This document shows positions 29,278-37,274 of a DNA stretch of 64,000 nt, piece after piece. The stretch is from positions 868,001 to 932,000 of the forward strand of contig NZ_JAEQNA010000001.1 of NCBI RefSeq assembly GCF_016722895.1, read 5' to 3'. The notes under the pieces are model-generated. The model searched no databases and was not told the origin of the DNA. It saw only the letters and a program-made list of their open reading frames with translations. This DNA comes from Ramlibacter aurantiacus. Its GTDB lineage: Bacteria > Pseudomonadota > Gammaproteobacteria > Burkholderiales > Burkholderiaceae_C. Both the position numbers and the translations under genes were made by a program. How positions within the stretch are numbered: the stretch's first letter is position 1; each line of letters opens with the position of its first letter.

Positions 29278-30165
29278 ATGGTCCTCGGGGCGTTCTTCTT
29301 TTCGGCCATGGCCGTCTGCGTGAAGTTCGCGTCCGGCGGGTTCAACAGTCTCGAGATGGTGTTCTGGCGCGGCGTGCTGGGCATGCTCATGCTGTGGGCA
29401 CTGGCGCGCCACCAGCGCGTGTCGCTGGCCACCTCGTACGCCGGCATGCACCTGTGGCGAAGCGCGGTGGGCGTCACCTCGCTGGCCGCCTGGTTCTATG
29501 CCATCAGCTACCTGCCGCTGGCCACGGCCGTCACCCTCAACTACATGAGCAGCGTGTGGATCGCGGCCTTCCTGATCGGCGGCGCCCTCATTGCCTGGAA
29601 CCCGCGCCAGGAGGGGCGGGGGCCGGCGCTGCGGCAAGGGCCCTTGGCCCTCACGGTGCTGGCCGGATTCGCCGGCGTGATCATGATGCTGCGGCCCACC
29701 CTCGACCAGGAGCAGCTGTTCGCCGGACTGGTGGGGCTGCTGTCCGGCCTCACCGCCGCCTTCGCCTACCTGCAGGTCATGGCGCTGGGCAAGGTGGGCG
29801 AACCCGAGCTGCGCACGGTCTTCTACTTCGCCGCGGGCTCGGCGGTCTTCGGCGCCGCGGGGCTGCTGTTCACCGGCCTGTCCACCTGGAGCTGGCAGCA
29901 TGCCGCGTGGCTGCCGCCCATTGCCGTGCTGGCCGCGCTCGGGCAACTCTGCATGACCCGCGCCTACAGCCACGGCGCCACCCTGGTGGTGGCCAGTTTG
30001 CAATACTCCGGGATCGTGTTCGGCGCCGTCTTCAGCCTGCTGCTGTTCGGCGAACACATTCCGCTGCTCGGCTGGTTGGGCATGGGCCTGATCCTCGCCA
30101 GCGGCATCGCCGCCACGGCGCTGCGGGCACGCGCCGCCCCCAACGCCCCAGCCGAGGAGCACTGA
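29278..30165 (+). CDS. DMT-superfamily (EamA) transporter
   Basis: About 295 residues with ten hydrophobic segments arranged as two EamA repeats of five, e.g. VLGAFFFSAMAVCVKFASGG, YLPLATAVTLNYMSSVWIAA and QYSGIVFGAVFSLLLFGEHI. Such carriers export small metabolites across the inner membrane. The first ATG is at 29278, but the frame is open and alignable upstream to a CTG at 29236 that overlaps the Rieske TGA, so translation may start there by coupling. Cargo is unknown. Confidence 0.85.
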   Translation: MVLGAFFFSAMAVCVKFASGGFNSLEMVFWRGVLGMLMLWALARHQRVSLATSYAGMHLWRSAVGVTSLAAWFYAISYLPLATAVTLNYMSSVWIAAFLIGGALIAWNPRQEGRGPALRQGPLALTVLAGFAGVIMMLRPTLDQEQLFAGLVGLLSGLTAAFAYLQVMALGKVGEPELRTVFYFAAGSAVFGAAGLLFTGLSTWSWQHAAWLPPIAVLAALGQLCMTRAYSHGATLVVASLQYSGIVFGAVFSLLLFGEHIPLLGWLGMGLILASGIAATALRARAAPNAPAEEH

Positions 30166-30169
30166 TCGC

Positions 30170-31072
30170 ATGGTTTCGAGCCGCATCTTCACCACCCTGA
30201 TCACGCCCGCGGAACTGCAGGCCCTGCAGGCCTCGGGTTCGCCGCTGATGGTCTTCGACTGCAGCTTCGAGTTGGGCAACCCCGCCGCCGGCGAAGAGCA
30301 ATACCACCGCGCCCACGTCCCCGGCGCGGTCTACGCCCACCTGGACCGCGACCTCAGCGATCCTGGCGTGGTCGAGGCGGACGGCAGCCGCCACCCCAAT
30401 GCCGACGCCGCCTCGGGCGGACGCCACCCGCTGCCCGGCCGCGAAAAGTTCGCGATGTGGCTGTCACGGATCGGCTTCGACAACGACATGCAGGCGGTGG
30501 TCTACGACCGGCAAAACGCCAACTACTGCGGTCGCCTGTGGTGGATGCTCAAGTGGATGGGCCATGAGGCCGTGGCCGTGCTCGACGGCGGGCTGCAGGC
30601 GTGGGAACAGGCGGGCGGCGCCCTGCGCGCCGGTGAGGAGCCCAGCCGCTTCCAGTCCAACTTCTCCATCGGCGAGCCGTTGCGCGAGCTGGTGACCACC
30701 GCCCAGGTCCAGCAACGGCTGGGCCAGCCTGGGCAGACCATCGTGGACGCGCGCGGTGCGCCGCGGTTTCGCGGCGAAGTCGAGCCGCTCGATCCTGTTG
30801 CCGGGCATATCCCGGGCGCCCTGAATCGGCCCTTCACGGAAAACATCGGCCCGGACGGCCGCTTCAAGCCCGCCCAACAATTGCGCGACGAGTTCCTGGC
30901 CCTGCTGGGCCCGCGCGACCCGGGCACCGTGGTGCACCACTGCGGCAGCGGCGTGAGCGCCGTGCCCAATGTGCTGGCCATGGAAGTCGCCGGCCTGGGC
31001 ACCACGGGCCTCTACGCCGGCAGCTGGAGCGAGTGGTGCAGCGACCCGGCCCGGCCGGTGGAAAAAGGCTGA
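30170..31072 (+). CDS. sseA: Two-domain sulfurtransferase (rhodanese/3-mercaptopyruvate type)
   Basis: 300 residues with two rhodanese domains. The first (about 10-145) has the inactive-loop type, with AVVYDRQNANYCGRLWWMLK. The second (about 165-295) carries the catalytic Cys in HHCGSGVSA; CGSG[VS/VT]A is the loop of 3-mercaptopyruvate sulfurtransferases rather than thiosulfate rhodaneses. Linker motifs ERGAPRF-like (DARGAPRFRGEVEP) and AGHIPGALNRPF match. It probably moves sulfur to cyanide or thiols in the cytoplasm. It starts four bases after the DMT stop. Confidence 0.92.
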   Translation: MVSSRIFTTLITPAELQALQASGSPLMVFDCSFELGNPAAGEEQYHRAHVPGAVYAHLDRDLSDPGVVEADGSRHPNADAASGGRHPLPGREKFAMWLSRIGFDNDMQAVVYDRQNANYCGRLWWMLKWMGHEAVAVLDGGLQAWEQAGGALRAGEEPSRFQSNFSIGEPLRELVTTAQVQQRLGQPGQTIVDARGAPRFRGEVEPLDPVAGHIPGALNRPFTENIGPDGRFKPAQQLRDEFLALLGPRDPGTVVHHCGSGVSAVPNVLAMEVAGLGTTGLYAGSWSEWCSDPARPVEKG

Positions 31073-31079
31073 TACCGCC

Positions 31080-31457
31080 TCAGCGGGAGCCGGTCGGATC
31101 GCCCGTCGTGGCGTTGGTGCTGCCGCTGGTCCCCGCACCCTGGGGTGACGGCGAAGCCGTGCCGCCCAGACCCCCGGGCATGCCCGCGCCGGTGGGCGGC
31201 GGGTTGGCTCCCGGCGGACTGCCCGAGCCGGTAATCCCGGCCGCCGAGGCGCCCGGCTCCCGCGTCTCTGACAGCGGCAAGCTGTCGCCGGGCGATACCC
31301 GGCCCGGATCCGTGCGGGGAATCGCCGTCACCGGCGGGTTGTCACCCGGTGAACCCGGGGCGTTCGGATTGCGTGTGGCGCCGGTATCGGCGCCCTGCCC
31401 ACACGCGGCCAACACCGCGCCGGCCGTGAGCACGAAGACACCGAGTGCGGCGTTCAT
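31080..31457 (-). CDS. Pro/Gly-rich small lipoprotein
   Basis: 125 residues. The signal MNAALGVFVLTAGAVLAACG ends in lipobox LAAC, so the mature protein begins at a lipidated Cys19 or so. The rest is disordered and rich in Pro, Gly, Ser and Thr (NPNAPGSPGDNPPVT, GSGSPPGANPPPTGAG). It lies five bases after the stop of a second low-complexity lipoprotein and probably shares its promoter. No family is recognised; an envelope spacer or surface role is possible. Confidence 0.65.
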   Translation of the reverse strand: MNAALGVFVLTAGAVLAACGQGADTGATRNPNAPGSPGDNPPVTAIPRTDPGRVSPGDSLPLSETREPGASAAGITGSGSPPGANPPPTGAGMPGGLGGTASPSPQGAGTSGSTNATTGDPTGSR

Positions 31458-31461
31458 CGTG

Positions 31462-31983
31462 TCAGCGCGTCGTGGTGGAGGAACCCGCGCCGGATGCACC
31501 AGTCCCCGAGGTGCTGCCCGTCCCGGCACCGGAGGTGCTGCCGCCCGTGCCGGACGCGGGTGCCGAACCGGTCGCGCCAGGGGTGCTGCTGCCACCCGTC
31601 GCACCCATGGTGCCCGTGCCGCTGCCCGTCGTGCCGCTGCCGGCCGCCGTACCGGTGCTGCCGGTCCCGCCGCCTGCGGTGGTGCCGCTGGCGCTGCTGT
31701 CGGTGCTGCTGGCGCCAGGGGTCGTCGCGGCGGTCGAGCCCGTGGGGCTGCCGGTCGTGCCGCCAGCCGTGCTGCCGGTCGTGGAACCCGTCGTGGACTC
31801 CGTGGTGCTGCTGCCCATCGTGGAAGGGGTCGTGCCGGTCGTGGTGCCCGGCACCGCCACGGGTGGCGGCGTGGTGCTGGTCGTGGTGGGGGTCTCGTCG
31901 CGGCCGCAGGCGGCCAGGGACAGCGAAGCCACCACCAGCACGGGTACGGCCAAGCCACGGTAAATCGCATTGCGTTTCATCAT
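31462..31983 (-). CDS. Ser/Thr/Gly-rich low-complexity lipoprotein
   Basis: 173 residues. The leader MMKRNAIYRGLAVPVLVVAS runs to LSLAACGRDE with lipobox LAAC. After Cys the protein is almost wholly Ser, Thr, Gly, Ala and Pro (for example STTESTTGSTTGSTAGG), with few charges. AAGGAG precedes the start. Upstream lies one copy of the GTCCTAC-N19-CGACA element (32071-32101). It resembles O-glycosylated or mucin-like spacers in composition only. Confidence 0.7.
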   Translation of the reverse strand: MMKRNAIYRGLAVPVLVVASLSLAACGRDETPTTTSTTPPPVAVPGTTTGTTPSTMGSSTTESTTGSTTGSTAGGTTGSPTGSTAATTPGASSTDSSASGTTAGGGTGSTGTAAGSGTTGSGTGTMGATGGSSTPGATGSAPASGTGGSTSGAGTGSTSGTGASGAGSSTTTR

Positions 31984-32070
31984 CAGGAAGCTCCTTCAGG
32001 TTCTGTTTGAGACGGCGGACATGGTGCGCTGCACGGGGGCCCGCAGGTCGAAGACAACAGCCGGGCGGCC

Positions 32071-32101
32071 TGTCGTCTGCCGCAGTCGGCGCCTGTAGGA
32101 C
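32071..32101 (-). promoter_or_regulatory. Shared upstream element, site A
   Basis: On the minus strand GTCCTAC, 19 bases and CGACA, 88 bases before the lipoprotein start at 31983. It is one of four such sites (see 32940, 33616 and 40185) that precede genes of like character. Confidence 0.5.
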
Positions 32102-32143
32102 GGCCCTTGTCGAGTCACGAACGAGCGACCGGGAACCGCCGGC

Positions 32144-32644
32144 TCAAGCCATGGCCGAAACCAGGACCTCTTCGCGCAACGCCTCGGGTACGGCCTCGAG
32201 TTCCCGGCGACGCTCGTGCAGCCGGCGCCCCAGGAGCGACAGGTTCGCCCCGCAGCCGCGCAGGCGCGGAAACAACTCGTCGTGCTCGGCCCGCATGTGT
32301 CGCTCCACCGCCTCGCACAGGCGCACCACGCCGGCGTCGTAGGCCGGGTCGGGCCCGCGCACGCGCAGCAGGCGCGACATCATCTCGCGGGCCTGGGCGT
32401 GGGCTTCGGCACCGCCACCGGGCAGCGCGGCCGGCCCCATGGCTTCGCGCGCCAGCGGGTAGAGAAGCTCTTCCTCCAGTCGCGCGTGGATCGTCAATTC
32501 CAGGCAGATCTGCTCCGCCAGTGCCTGACGCTGCGCCAAGGGCGCCGCCTGGCTGGCCAGCAGCCGCCATTGTTCGAACAGCATGCGCATGTGGTCATGC
32601 TCGGCCTCGAGTTGGGCGATCGGATCCAGCGCGGCCTCGGTCAT
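32144..32644 (-). CDS. Hemerythrin-like HHE-domain protein
   Basis: 166 residues, four-helix bundle. The di-iron ligands are in LEAEHDHMRMLF (His), LTIHARLEEELLYP (His, Glu) and VERHMRAEHDELFPRL (His, Glu). Hemerythrin-like proteins bind O2, NO or iron and are often linked to redox or nitrosative stress. It lies 30 bases after the small disordered protein gene and is probably cotranscribed with it from site B. The His pattern is complete. Confidence 0.88.
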   Translation of the reverse strand: MTEAALDPIAQLEAEHDHMRMLFEQWRLLASQAAPLAQRQALAEQICLELTIHARLEEELLYPLAREAMGPAALPGGGAEAHAQAREMMSRLLRVRGPDPAYDAGVVRLCEAVERHMRAEHDELFPRLRGCGANLSLLGRRLHERRRELEAVPEALREEVLVSAMA

Positions 32645-32674
32645 ACGTTCAGCTCCCTGCTATCGATGTGCTGT

Positions 32675-32872
32675 TCAGCGGCGCCGCTCGGCGTCGGTCT
32701 TTTGCTCCTGCTTCATCGCCGACTCCGCGGGCGTTCCGCCTCCGGTGGGGCGCGCGTCCGGCTCAGCGGATGCGTCGGTCCCGGCGTCCTCGGGCTGCAC
32801 GTCGGCGGCCGGCGTGCGCTTGGCGCTGTCGTCCCGCTCCGCGTCGGTGGGCTTGTCTGGATGGGGGTTCAT
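32675..32872 (-). CDS. 65-residue disordered hydrophilic protein
   Basis: MNPHPDKPTDAERDDSAKRT and on: no hydrophobic core, rich in Asp, Ala, Pro, Glu and Lys, ending KQEQKTDAERRR. It is supported by a strong CGGAGG ribosome site and by site B of the shared upstream element. Such sequence is typical of hydrophilin-like stress proteins, but no family is recognised. Confidence 0.65.
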   Translation of the reverse strand: MNPHPDKPTDAERDDSAKRTPAADVQPEDAGTDASAEPDARPTGGGTPAESAMKQEQKTDAERRR

Positions 32873-32939
32873 CTGCGGGTCCTCCGGAATGTGCTTCTGC
32901 TGAATACCCGCCTACTTTAGGGAAGCTGGGCAGAGGCCT

Positions 32940-32971
32940 TGTCGGAAGCGCTTCGCCAGCCGCTGTAGGAC
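32940..32971 (-). promoter_or_regulatory. Shared upstream element, site B
   Basis: GTCCTAC-N20-CGACA on the minus strand, 68 bases before the start at 32872. The spacer contains GAAGCGCTTC, a perfect palindrome. Confidence 0.5.
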
Positions 32972-33067
32972 TGGGGAGCGTCACCTCGGCCATGCCGCCG
33001 CGACGACTCGGCCACGCCGCCACCCGGATGAAGCCACGCAGCCCCGAGCGACGAGCCGCCGCGTCGC

Positions 33068-33556
33068 CTAGCTCCGGCGCGGATCGCGGTTGTTGGCCGG
33101 GTCGCTCGGACCGTTGTGGTCCGACAGGCCGGGGCCGGGCGCCGGTCCCACCGCGCCACGGTCGCTCGGATGCCGGTCGTCCCAGGTCCCGCCGGTGCGC
33201 CGCGTGTCTCCGCGCGGATGGGCCTCGTCGAAATCGTCGAGATTCACCGTGCCGCCGGCCTGCGGCTTGTCGTTGGCCACTCCGCGGTCCCGCTGGTTCA
33301 CGCCACTGGGAGCCACCAGGTCCGGCTGCTGGTCGCTGGTCAGGCCGACCTTGCCCGGTCCGTCGCCGGCATGGGGCTGGGTACGCCGCTCGTCCCGGTT
33401 TTCGGCACCGCGCGGCGGCGCCTCACCCTGCCGGTCGCTGGCGCCTTTGCCGCGCGCCTCGGACTGCCCATCGGTCGCGTAGCGTTCCACGTCCGGGCTC
33501 GGTCGATCGGCGTCCTTGCGCGGCACGCCATCGCGCGAATCATTCTGGTTGGTCAT
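33068..33556 (-). CDS. 162-residue disordered hydrophilic protein
   Basis: MTNQNDSRDGVPRKDADRPS and on, with very many Asp, Arg, Gly, Pro and Asn and almost no aliphatic clusters; it ends SDPANNRDPRRS. AAGGAG lies eight bases upstream of the ATG at 33556, while the open frame further 5' lacks support. Site C of the shared element is 60 bases upstream. Composition fits a hydrophilin or late-embryogenesis-like desiccation protein, by analogy only. Confidence 0.65.
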   Translation of the reverse strand: MTNQNDSRDGVPRKDADRPSPDVERYATDGQSEARGKGASDRQGEAPPRGAENRDERRTQPHAGDGPGKVGLTSDQQPDLVAPSGVNQRDRGVANDKPQAGGTVNLDDFDEAHPRGDTRRTGGTWDDRHPSDRGAVGPAPGPGLSDHNGPSDPANNRDPRRS

Positions 33557-33615
33557 GTGCACTCTCCTTCGAGCAAAACAGTCTCGCCATGCTCGGGCTG
33601 CCCACATGGCGCTTG

Positions 33616-33646
33616 TGTCGGCCCCTCCCGTGGCCAGGCGTAGGAA
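33616..33646 (-). promoter_or_regulatory. Shared upstream element, site C
   Basis: TTCCTAC-N19-CGACA on the minus strand (one mismatch in the first half), 60 bases before the start at 33556. Confidence 0.45.
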
Positions 33647-33687
33647 GGCGTGCTTGCGCGCAACGGGGAACGGCTTCGTTCGAAGGC

Positions 33688-36174
33688 TCAACCGAGGGGG
33701 GCCGGTGGCACCGGAAATTGCCCCTGGACATCTCTCAACAGGCCCTGGATCGTCTCCTTTGTCGAAGACGCCAAGGTCTGGGTTCGCGCGATGAACTCCC
33801 GTTCAGACGCGACGAAAGCGGGGGTCATGTGCCTTCGATAGGCTTGGTAAAGAGCAAGAAGATTCGTTCGCCCCGCCCCGATCGCGAGAGCCCGCTCGAT
33901 TTCACTGGGCGTCGATTCGCCTTGGGTGCCCGCCGGCCTGCCCCAATCATCGGATGCAGAAGCCCGGGGAAGCTCCGCCGATAACGCCACCCCGCCAAGC
34001 TCCAGGGCACCCGCCAGCCAGGCCCTTGTCGTCCTGAATAGTTCAGGCGTGGTCGAACCGTGTTCGAGCAGGCTGGACAACAGCCGGACCTTCAAGTCCA
34101 GCGATATGTCCGATTCCTGGATCAGTCCGAACTGCTCCCAAGTACTAGCCCGGCCCGGGGGCCGGACTCGAGTAGACAAGTCAAGCAAGGCAAGCTTCTG
34201 GCGCTCCGTCAACTGAGCAGCCCCCAGCACCTCCGAGAGATGACCCAATCCTGCTGCCAACCCAACCTCGACAAACCGACTGAAGATGGCCTTCTCTTCA
34301 TCGTTCATCCCAGCCAGCCGAGGTTCTGCCGAGTGCTGCAAATTCCACAGCATCAAGTTGTTCTGCCCAAATCGCAGGATGTCATCACGGGCCAGCGCCG
34401 CGACGGCGGCTATCAGCATGCCTATCTGGTCGGGCTCCAAGCCCAGAGGAACTGCCTCCATCAGCCGAGGCATGGCGAACGGCAATCGGTCTGTCATGCC
34501 GATTTCCTTGATCATCTGGCCGATCTTCAATGCACTGCATCGCGGGTACGCCGCAACGATACGGAAGACCCAGGCGTTGTACGATCCCTGTGGCATCTCA
34601 GCGCCACCGATCGCCTCGGACAGTCCGCGAACCACAGCGCCCAATCGCTCTGGGCTACACGTCGCAGGGGCGTCGAGGATTTGAGCCAGCAAGGCGTTAC
34701 GACTCGCCTCGGTCATCTGAACCCCACCCAATTCCTCGGACAGCCCCCTCATCATGCTGCTGATGTGCATGGGAGCACACGTCGCGGGAGCGTTGAGAAT
34801 TCGAGCCAGCAACAGCTCGCGATGGGCCTGAGTCATCTGATCGAAACCCAACTGCGCGCACACTCCGCGAAACAGATGACGCATCCGGTCCGGAGTGCAC
34901 GCCGCATGGGCGTCGACCATTCGAGCGATCAAGGCACCGCATATTGCCGGCGCCATCTCATCACCGCCGAGCGAAGCGCTCAACCCGCCGATCAGGTCAC
35001 TGATCTGGTCCGGCGTGCAGCTCGCGGGAGCGCCGATGATCCGTGCCGTCAAGGCATCGAGGTTCGCTTCGCTCATCGCAGCACCACCCAACGCACTGCC
35101 CAGGCCCCAGGCTAGCTCTGCGACGTGTAGTGAACTCAGAGTTGCCAGCGATCGGATCATTCCAGACACCAAGGTATCGCGATTCAATCCGCTCATCTCG
35201 GCACCACCGATGGAACGACTCAGATGCTGCATCAGCTCACCTCGCTGCGCGCGAGTGCACGTCAAACCAGCGTCCATGATTCGATCCCGCAAGGCCGCCA
35301 GATTCGCCTGGTCGATGGCAGCACCACCGAGCGAAGCGATCAATCCCCGCACGAGGCCGTATACGTGTTGCGGAGTACACGTTCTCTGAGCAGAGAGGAT
35401 TCGAACAAACACAGCATCACGATTCGCCGCGCTCATCTGAACGCCAATGAGCCCCGCGCAAAATCCCTTCATCAGGCTGGCGACCTGGTCTGGATGGCAG
35501 GTCGCACAAGCTTCGGTCATTCGCCCAAGCAACAGATCCCGAGTCGCATGGGTCATGTCAGCACCACCGAGCGCGATGCACAATCCGCACATCAGCCCTC
35601 TCAGCTGAAGTCTCGTCGCCGTGTCATGGCTCTTGAAGACAAGGGCAAGCAAGGCGTCACGATTCGTCTCCCCCATCGCAACGCCACCGAGCCCCAAGGC
35701 CAATCCGTGCATCATGGCGCCGATCCGCTCCAGATCCGAAGTCGCCGATGCACGAAGAATTCCAGCGGCCAATGCATCGAGATTCGCTCGCGTCATCGCC
35801 GCGCCACCGAGTTCTCGAGCGAGTTGAATCATGGCCGTCACCAGCTGCTGCGGAGGCGACGATCCCGCGGTGCTCAATAGGGCGGCCAGCCTCGCATCGG
35901 CCCCTGCAAGCTCACCCGAGGGACCTTGCGCCTTCGATTTCTTGTCCGTCTCGTGCGCGGCGGCAGCCTCCGGCTTGCGCTTGTTTCTTTCTGCTGAAGA
36001 AGCACTGGCAGAGCGTTCAACCACGCTGACGGAAGAAGCCGGTGGCAGCTCCGTCGGTGGGCGTGTCGCAGCCCGCATCGCTGGTGTCGTCACGCCTACA
36101 CGTTCCGGGGCGCCGGAAGATGCGGCAGACGTCGCCTTCGAGGCAGTGGATGAGGAAGAGTTCGGAGGGATCAT
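33688..36174 (-). CDS. Effector-like protein with eleven 40-residue tandem repeats
   Basis: 828 residues. Residues 1-90 are Ser/Ala/Thr-rich (NSSSSTASKATSAASSG), include a bipartite-like basic stretch (RNKRK, then KKSK ten residues on) and have no Sec signal. Residues 94-533 are eleven head-to-tail units of exactly 40 residues with consensus ALLARI-DAPATCTP, then LMRGLS-SLGGAEM and AN-D; a twelfth is degenerate. Each unit should make a pair of helices, giving a solenoid. A C-terminal helical domain of about 270 residues follows, with no motif recognised. The start at 36174 has AGGA six bases upstream; an ATG at 36180 is possible. GC content is visibly lower than in flanking genes. Ser-rich leader, NLS and solenoid are features of injected plant- or animal-directed effectors. 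Confidence 0.75.
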   Translation of the reverse strand: MIPPNSSSSTASKATSAASSGAPERVGVTTPAMRAATRPPTELPPASSVSVVERSASASSAERNKRKPEAAAAHETDKKSKAQGPSGELAGADARLAALLSTAGSSPPQQLVTAMIQLARELGGAAMTRANLDALAAGILRASATSDLERIGAMMHGLALGLGGVAMGETNRDALLALVFKSHDTATRLQLRGLMCGLCIALGGADMTHATRDLLLGRMTEACATCHPDQVASLMKGFCAGLIGVQMSAANRDAVFVRILSAQRTCTPQHVYGLVRGLIASLGGAAIDQANLAALRDRIMDAGLTCTRAQRGELMQHLSRSIGGAEMSGLNRDTLVSGMIRSLATLSSLHVAELAWGLGSALGGAAMSEANLDALTARIIGAPASCTPDQISDLIGGLSASLGGDEMAPAICGALIARMVDAHAACTPDRMRHLFRGVCAQLGFDQMTQAHRELLLARILNAPATCAPMHISSMMRGLSEELGGVQMTEASRNALLAQILDAPATCSPERLGAVVRGLSEAIGGAEMPQGSYNAWVFRIVAAYPRCSALKIGQMIKEIGMTDRLPFAMPRLMEAVPLGLEPDQIGMLIAAVAALARDDILRFGQNNLMLWNLQHSAEPRLAGMNDEEKAIFSRFVEVGLAAGLGHLSEVLGAAQLTERQKLALLDLSTRVRPPGRASTWEQFGLIQESDISLDLKVRLLSSLLEHGSTTPELFRTTRAWLAGALELGGVALSAELPRASASDDWGRPAGTQGESTPSEIERALAIGAGRTNLLALYQAYRRHMTPAFVASEREFIARTQTLASSTKETIQGLLRDVQGQFPVPPAPLG
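34576..35895 (-). repeat. Eleven in-frame 120-bp tandem repeats
   Basis: The DNA encoding the 40-residue units has an exact 120-base period. Units are diverged in sequence (not array-like copies), most alike at the LGG-M and ATCTP positions, which shows old expansion with selection on the protein. Confidence 0.85.
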
Positions 36175-36471
36175 CGGCATTCCTGAAGTAATTCGTTCCC
36201 GAAGGGATCGCACCAGATATTTCTGGCTTTTTCCGGAATGAGGACGCATGAGGTTGCGCGCAACCTTTGATGCGCACGCGCAATTGCCTTTGCGAATGCG
36301 GTTCTCCCTGGCCCCGTCTTCCGTCGGCATCGGTGAACGAATCCCGCGCGGCAGTTCCCTGGGCGTGCCCGAGCACCTTGTCTTGCGCATCACGCCCCGT
36401 CGGGTCGACGTCCCGAAGCGAAGCGGCGCCGGCGGCGCCTGCCCAGGTGCGTGTTCCGCTTCAGCGAACGT
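36175..36471. other. Upstream region of the repeat protein, with imperfect PIP-like box
   Basis: On the minus strand TTCGC (36296-36292), 15 bases and TGCGC (36276-36272) match the TTCGB-N15-TTCGB plant-inducible-promoter box with one mismatch, about 98 bases before the start. No clear -10 lies at the expected distance. GGCGCCGGCGGCGCC (36425-36439) is a palindrome just past the phosphatase stop and may aid termination of that gene. Confidence 0.3.
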
Positions 36472-37206
36472 TCAGGTGCGCAGGTAGAGATCGCGCAGGC
36501 GACGCAGCTCGTCCTCACCCAGGCCCAGGCCCTCCCGCAGGTAGGTGGGCACGTCGCCGTAGTCCCGCTCCACGGCGTCGAAGGCGGCCTGCAGGAACTG
36601 CGGCTGCACGCCCCACAGCACGGCAGCCACCTCCGGCGCCAGGCCCCAGGCGCCCCCCGGTGGCGGCTTGAGCCGCTGGTTGGTCAAGAGGTAGTCGTGC
36701 AGCACATCCTCCGGCGACGCGCCCAGCGCGCGAAGCACCAGGGCCGCGGCGAAGCCGGTGCGGTCCTTGCCGGCGGTGCAGTGGAACACCGTCGGCTGGT
36801 CCGACTCCAGCAGCAGCTCGAAGAACTCGGCGAAGCGCCCGCTGTGCTCGCGCACGAAGCCGCGGTAGGTCTCCTGCATGTGGTGGTCAACCTCGTCGGC
36901 CGTGGGCCGCTGGCCTGCCGCCAGCAGGCCGGACAGCACCTGCACGATGGCCGGCTCGATGGCCAGCGAATGCACCTGGACGCCAGGGACCGCGCACGCC
37001 GCCCGCAGGCGCTCGTTCGCGCCACGGAAATCGATCACCCGCCGCACACCCAGCAACTGGATCTGGCGCGCATCGTCGGCCGTGAGGGCGCCCAGATGAT
37101 CCGATCGGAACAGCACCCGGCTGCGCAGCGGCAGGCTGCGACGCACGTGCTCGGACAGGTCGCGGAAGTTCGAAGGCTGGGTCACTGACACGGGACGATC
37201 GGACAT
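36472..37206 (-). CDS. Tyrosine/dual-specificity protein phosphatase
   Basis: 244 residues. The P-loop HCTAGKDRTG near residue 143 has the catalytic Cys and Arg of the CX5R phosphatases, and RVIDFRGANER near residue 60 is the partner motif of the Y_phosphatase3 (MptpB/SiwA) family. It removes phosphate from Tyr/Ser or phosphoinositides. The ATG at 37206 is preferred because GACAAT, a -10 element, lies seven bases upstream and overlaps the earlier ATG at 37215; the mRNA would be leaderless. A Wzc-like tyrosine kinase is encoded 21 kb away but need not be the partner. Confidence 0.88.
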   Translation of the reverse strand: MSDRPVSVTQPSNFRDLSEHVRRSLPLRSRVLFRSDHLGALTADDARQIQLLGVRRVIDFRGANERLRAACAVPGVQVHSLAIEPAIVQVLSGLLAAGQRPTADEVDHHMQETYRGFVREHSGRFAEFFELLLESDQPTVFHCTAGKDRTGFAAALVLRALGASPEDVLHDYLLTNQRLKPPPGGAWGLAPEVAAVLWGVQPQFLQAAFDAVERDYGDVPTYLREGLGLGEDELRRLRDLYLRT

Positions 37207-37274
37207 GGCGGCCATTGTCCACCGGGGCCTGGCTCAGCTGAGCCGAGGTCGATGCCTGCGCTCTAATCAGGCCC
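37207..37274. promoter_or_regulatory. Divergent leaderless promoters
   Basis: Two -10 elements face away from each other: GACAAT at 37219-37214 (minus), seven bases before the phosphatase ATG, and TCTAAT at 37262-37267 (plus), seven bases before the DUF72 ATG. Neither gene has a ribosome site. Confidence 0.55.

Noticed and set aside
34576-35895. The 120-base periodicity looked at first like a CRISPR or satellite array.
   Set aside because: The repeats are in frame, diverged at third positions and encode a regular 40-residue unit, with no identical repeat/spacer structure.
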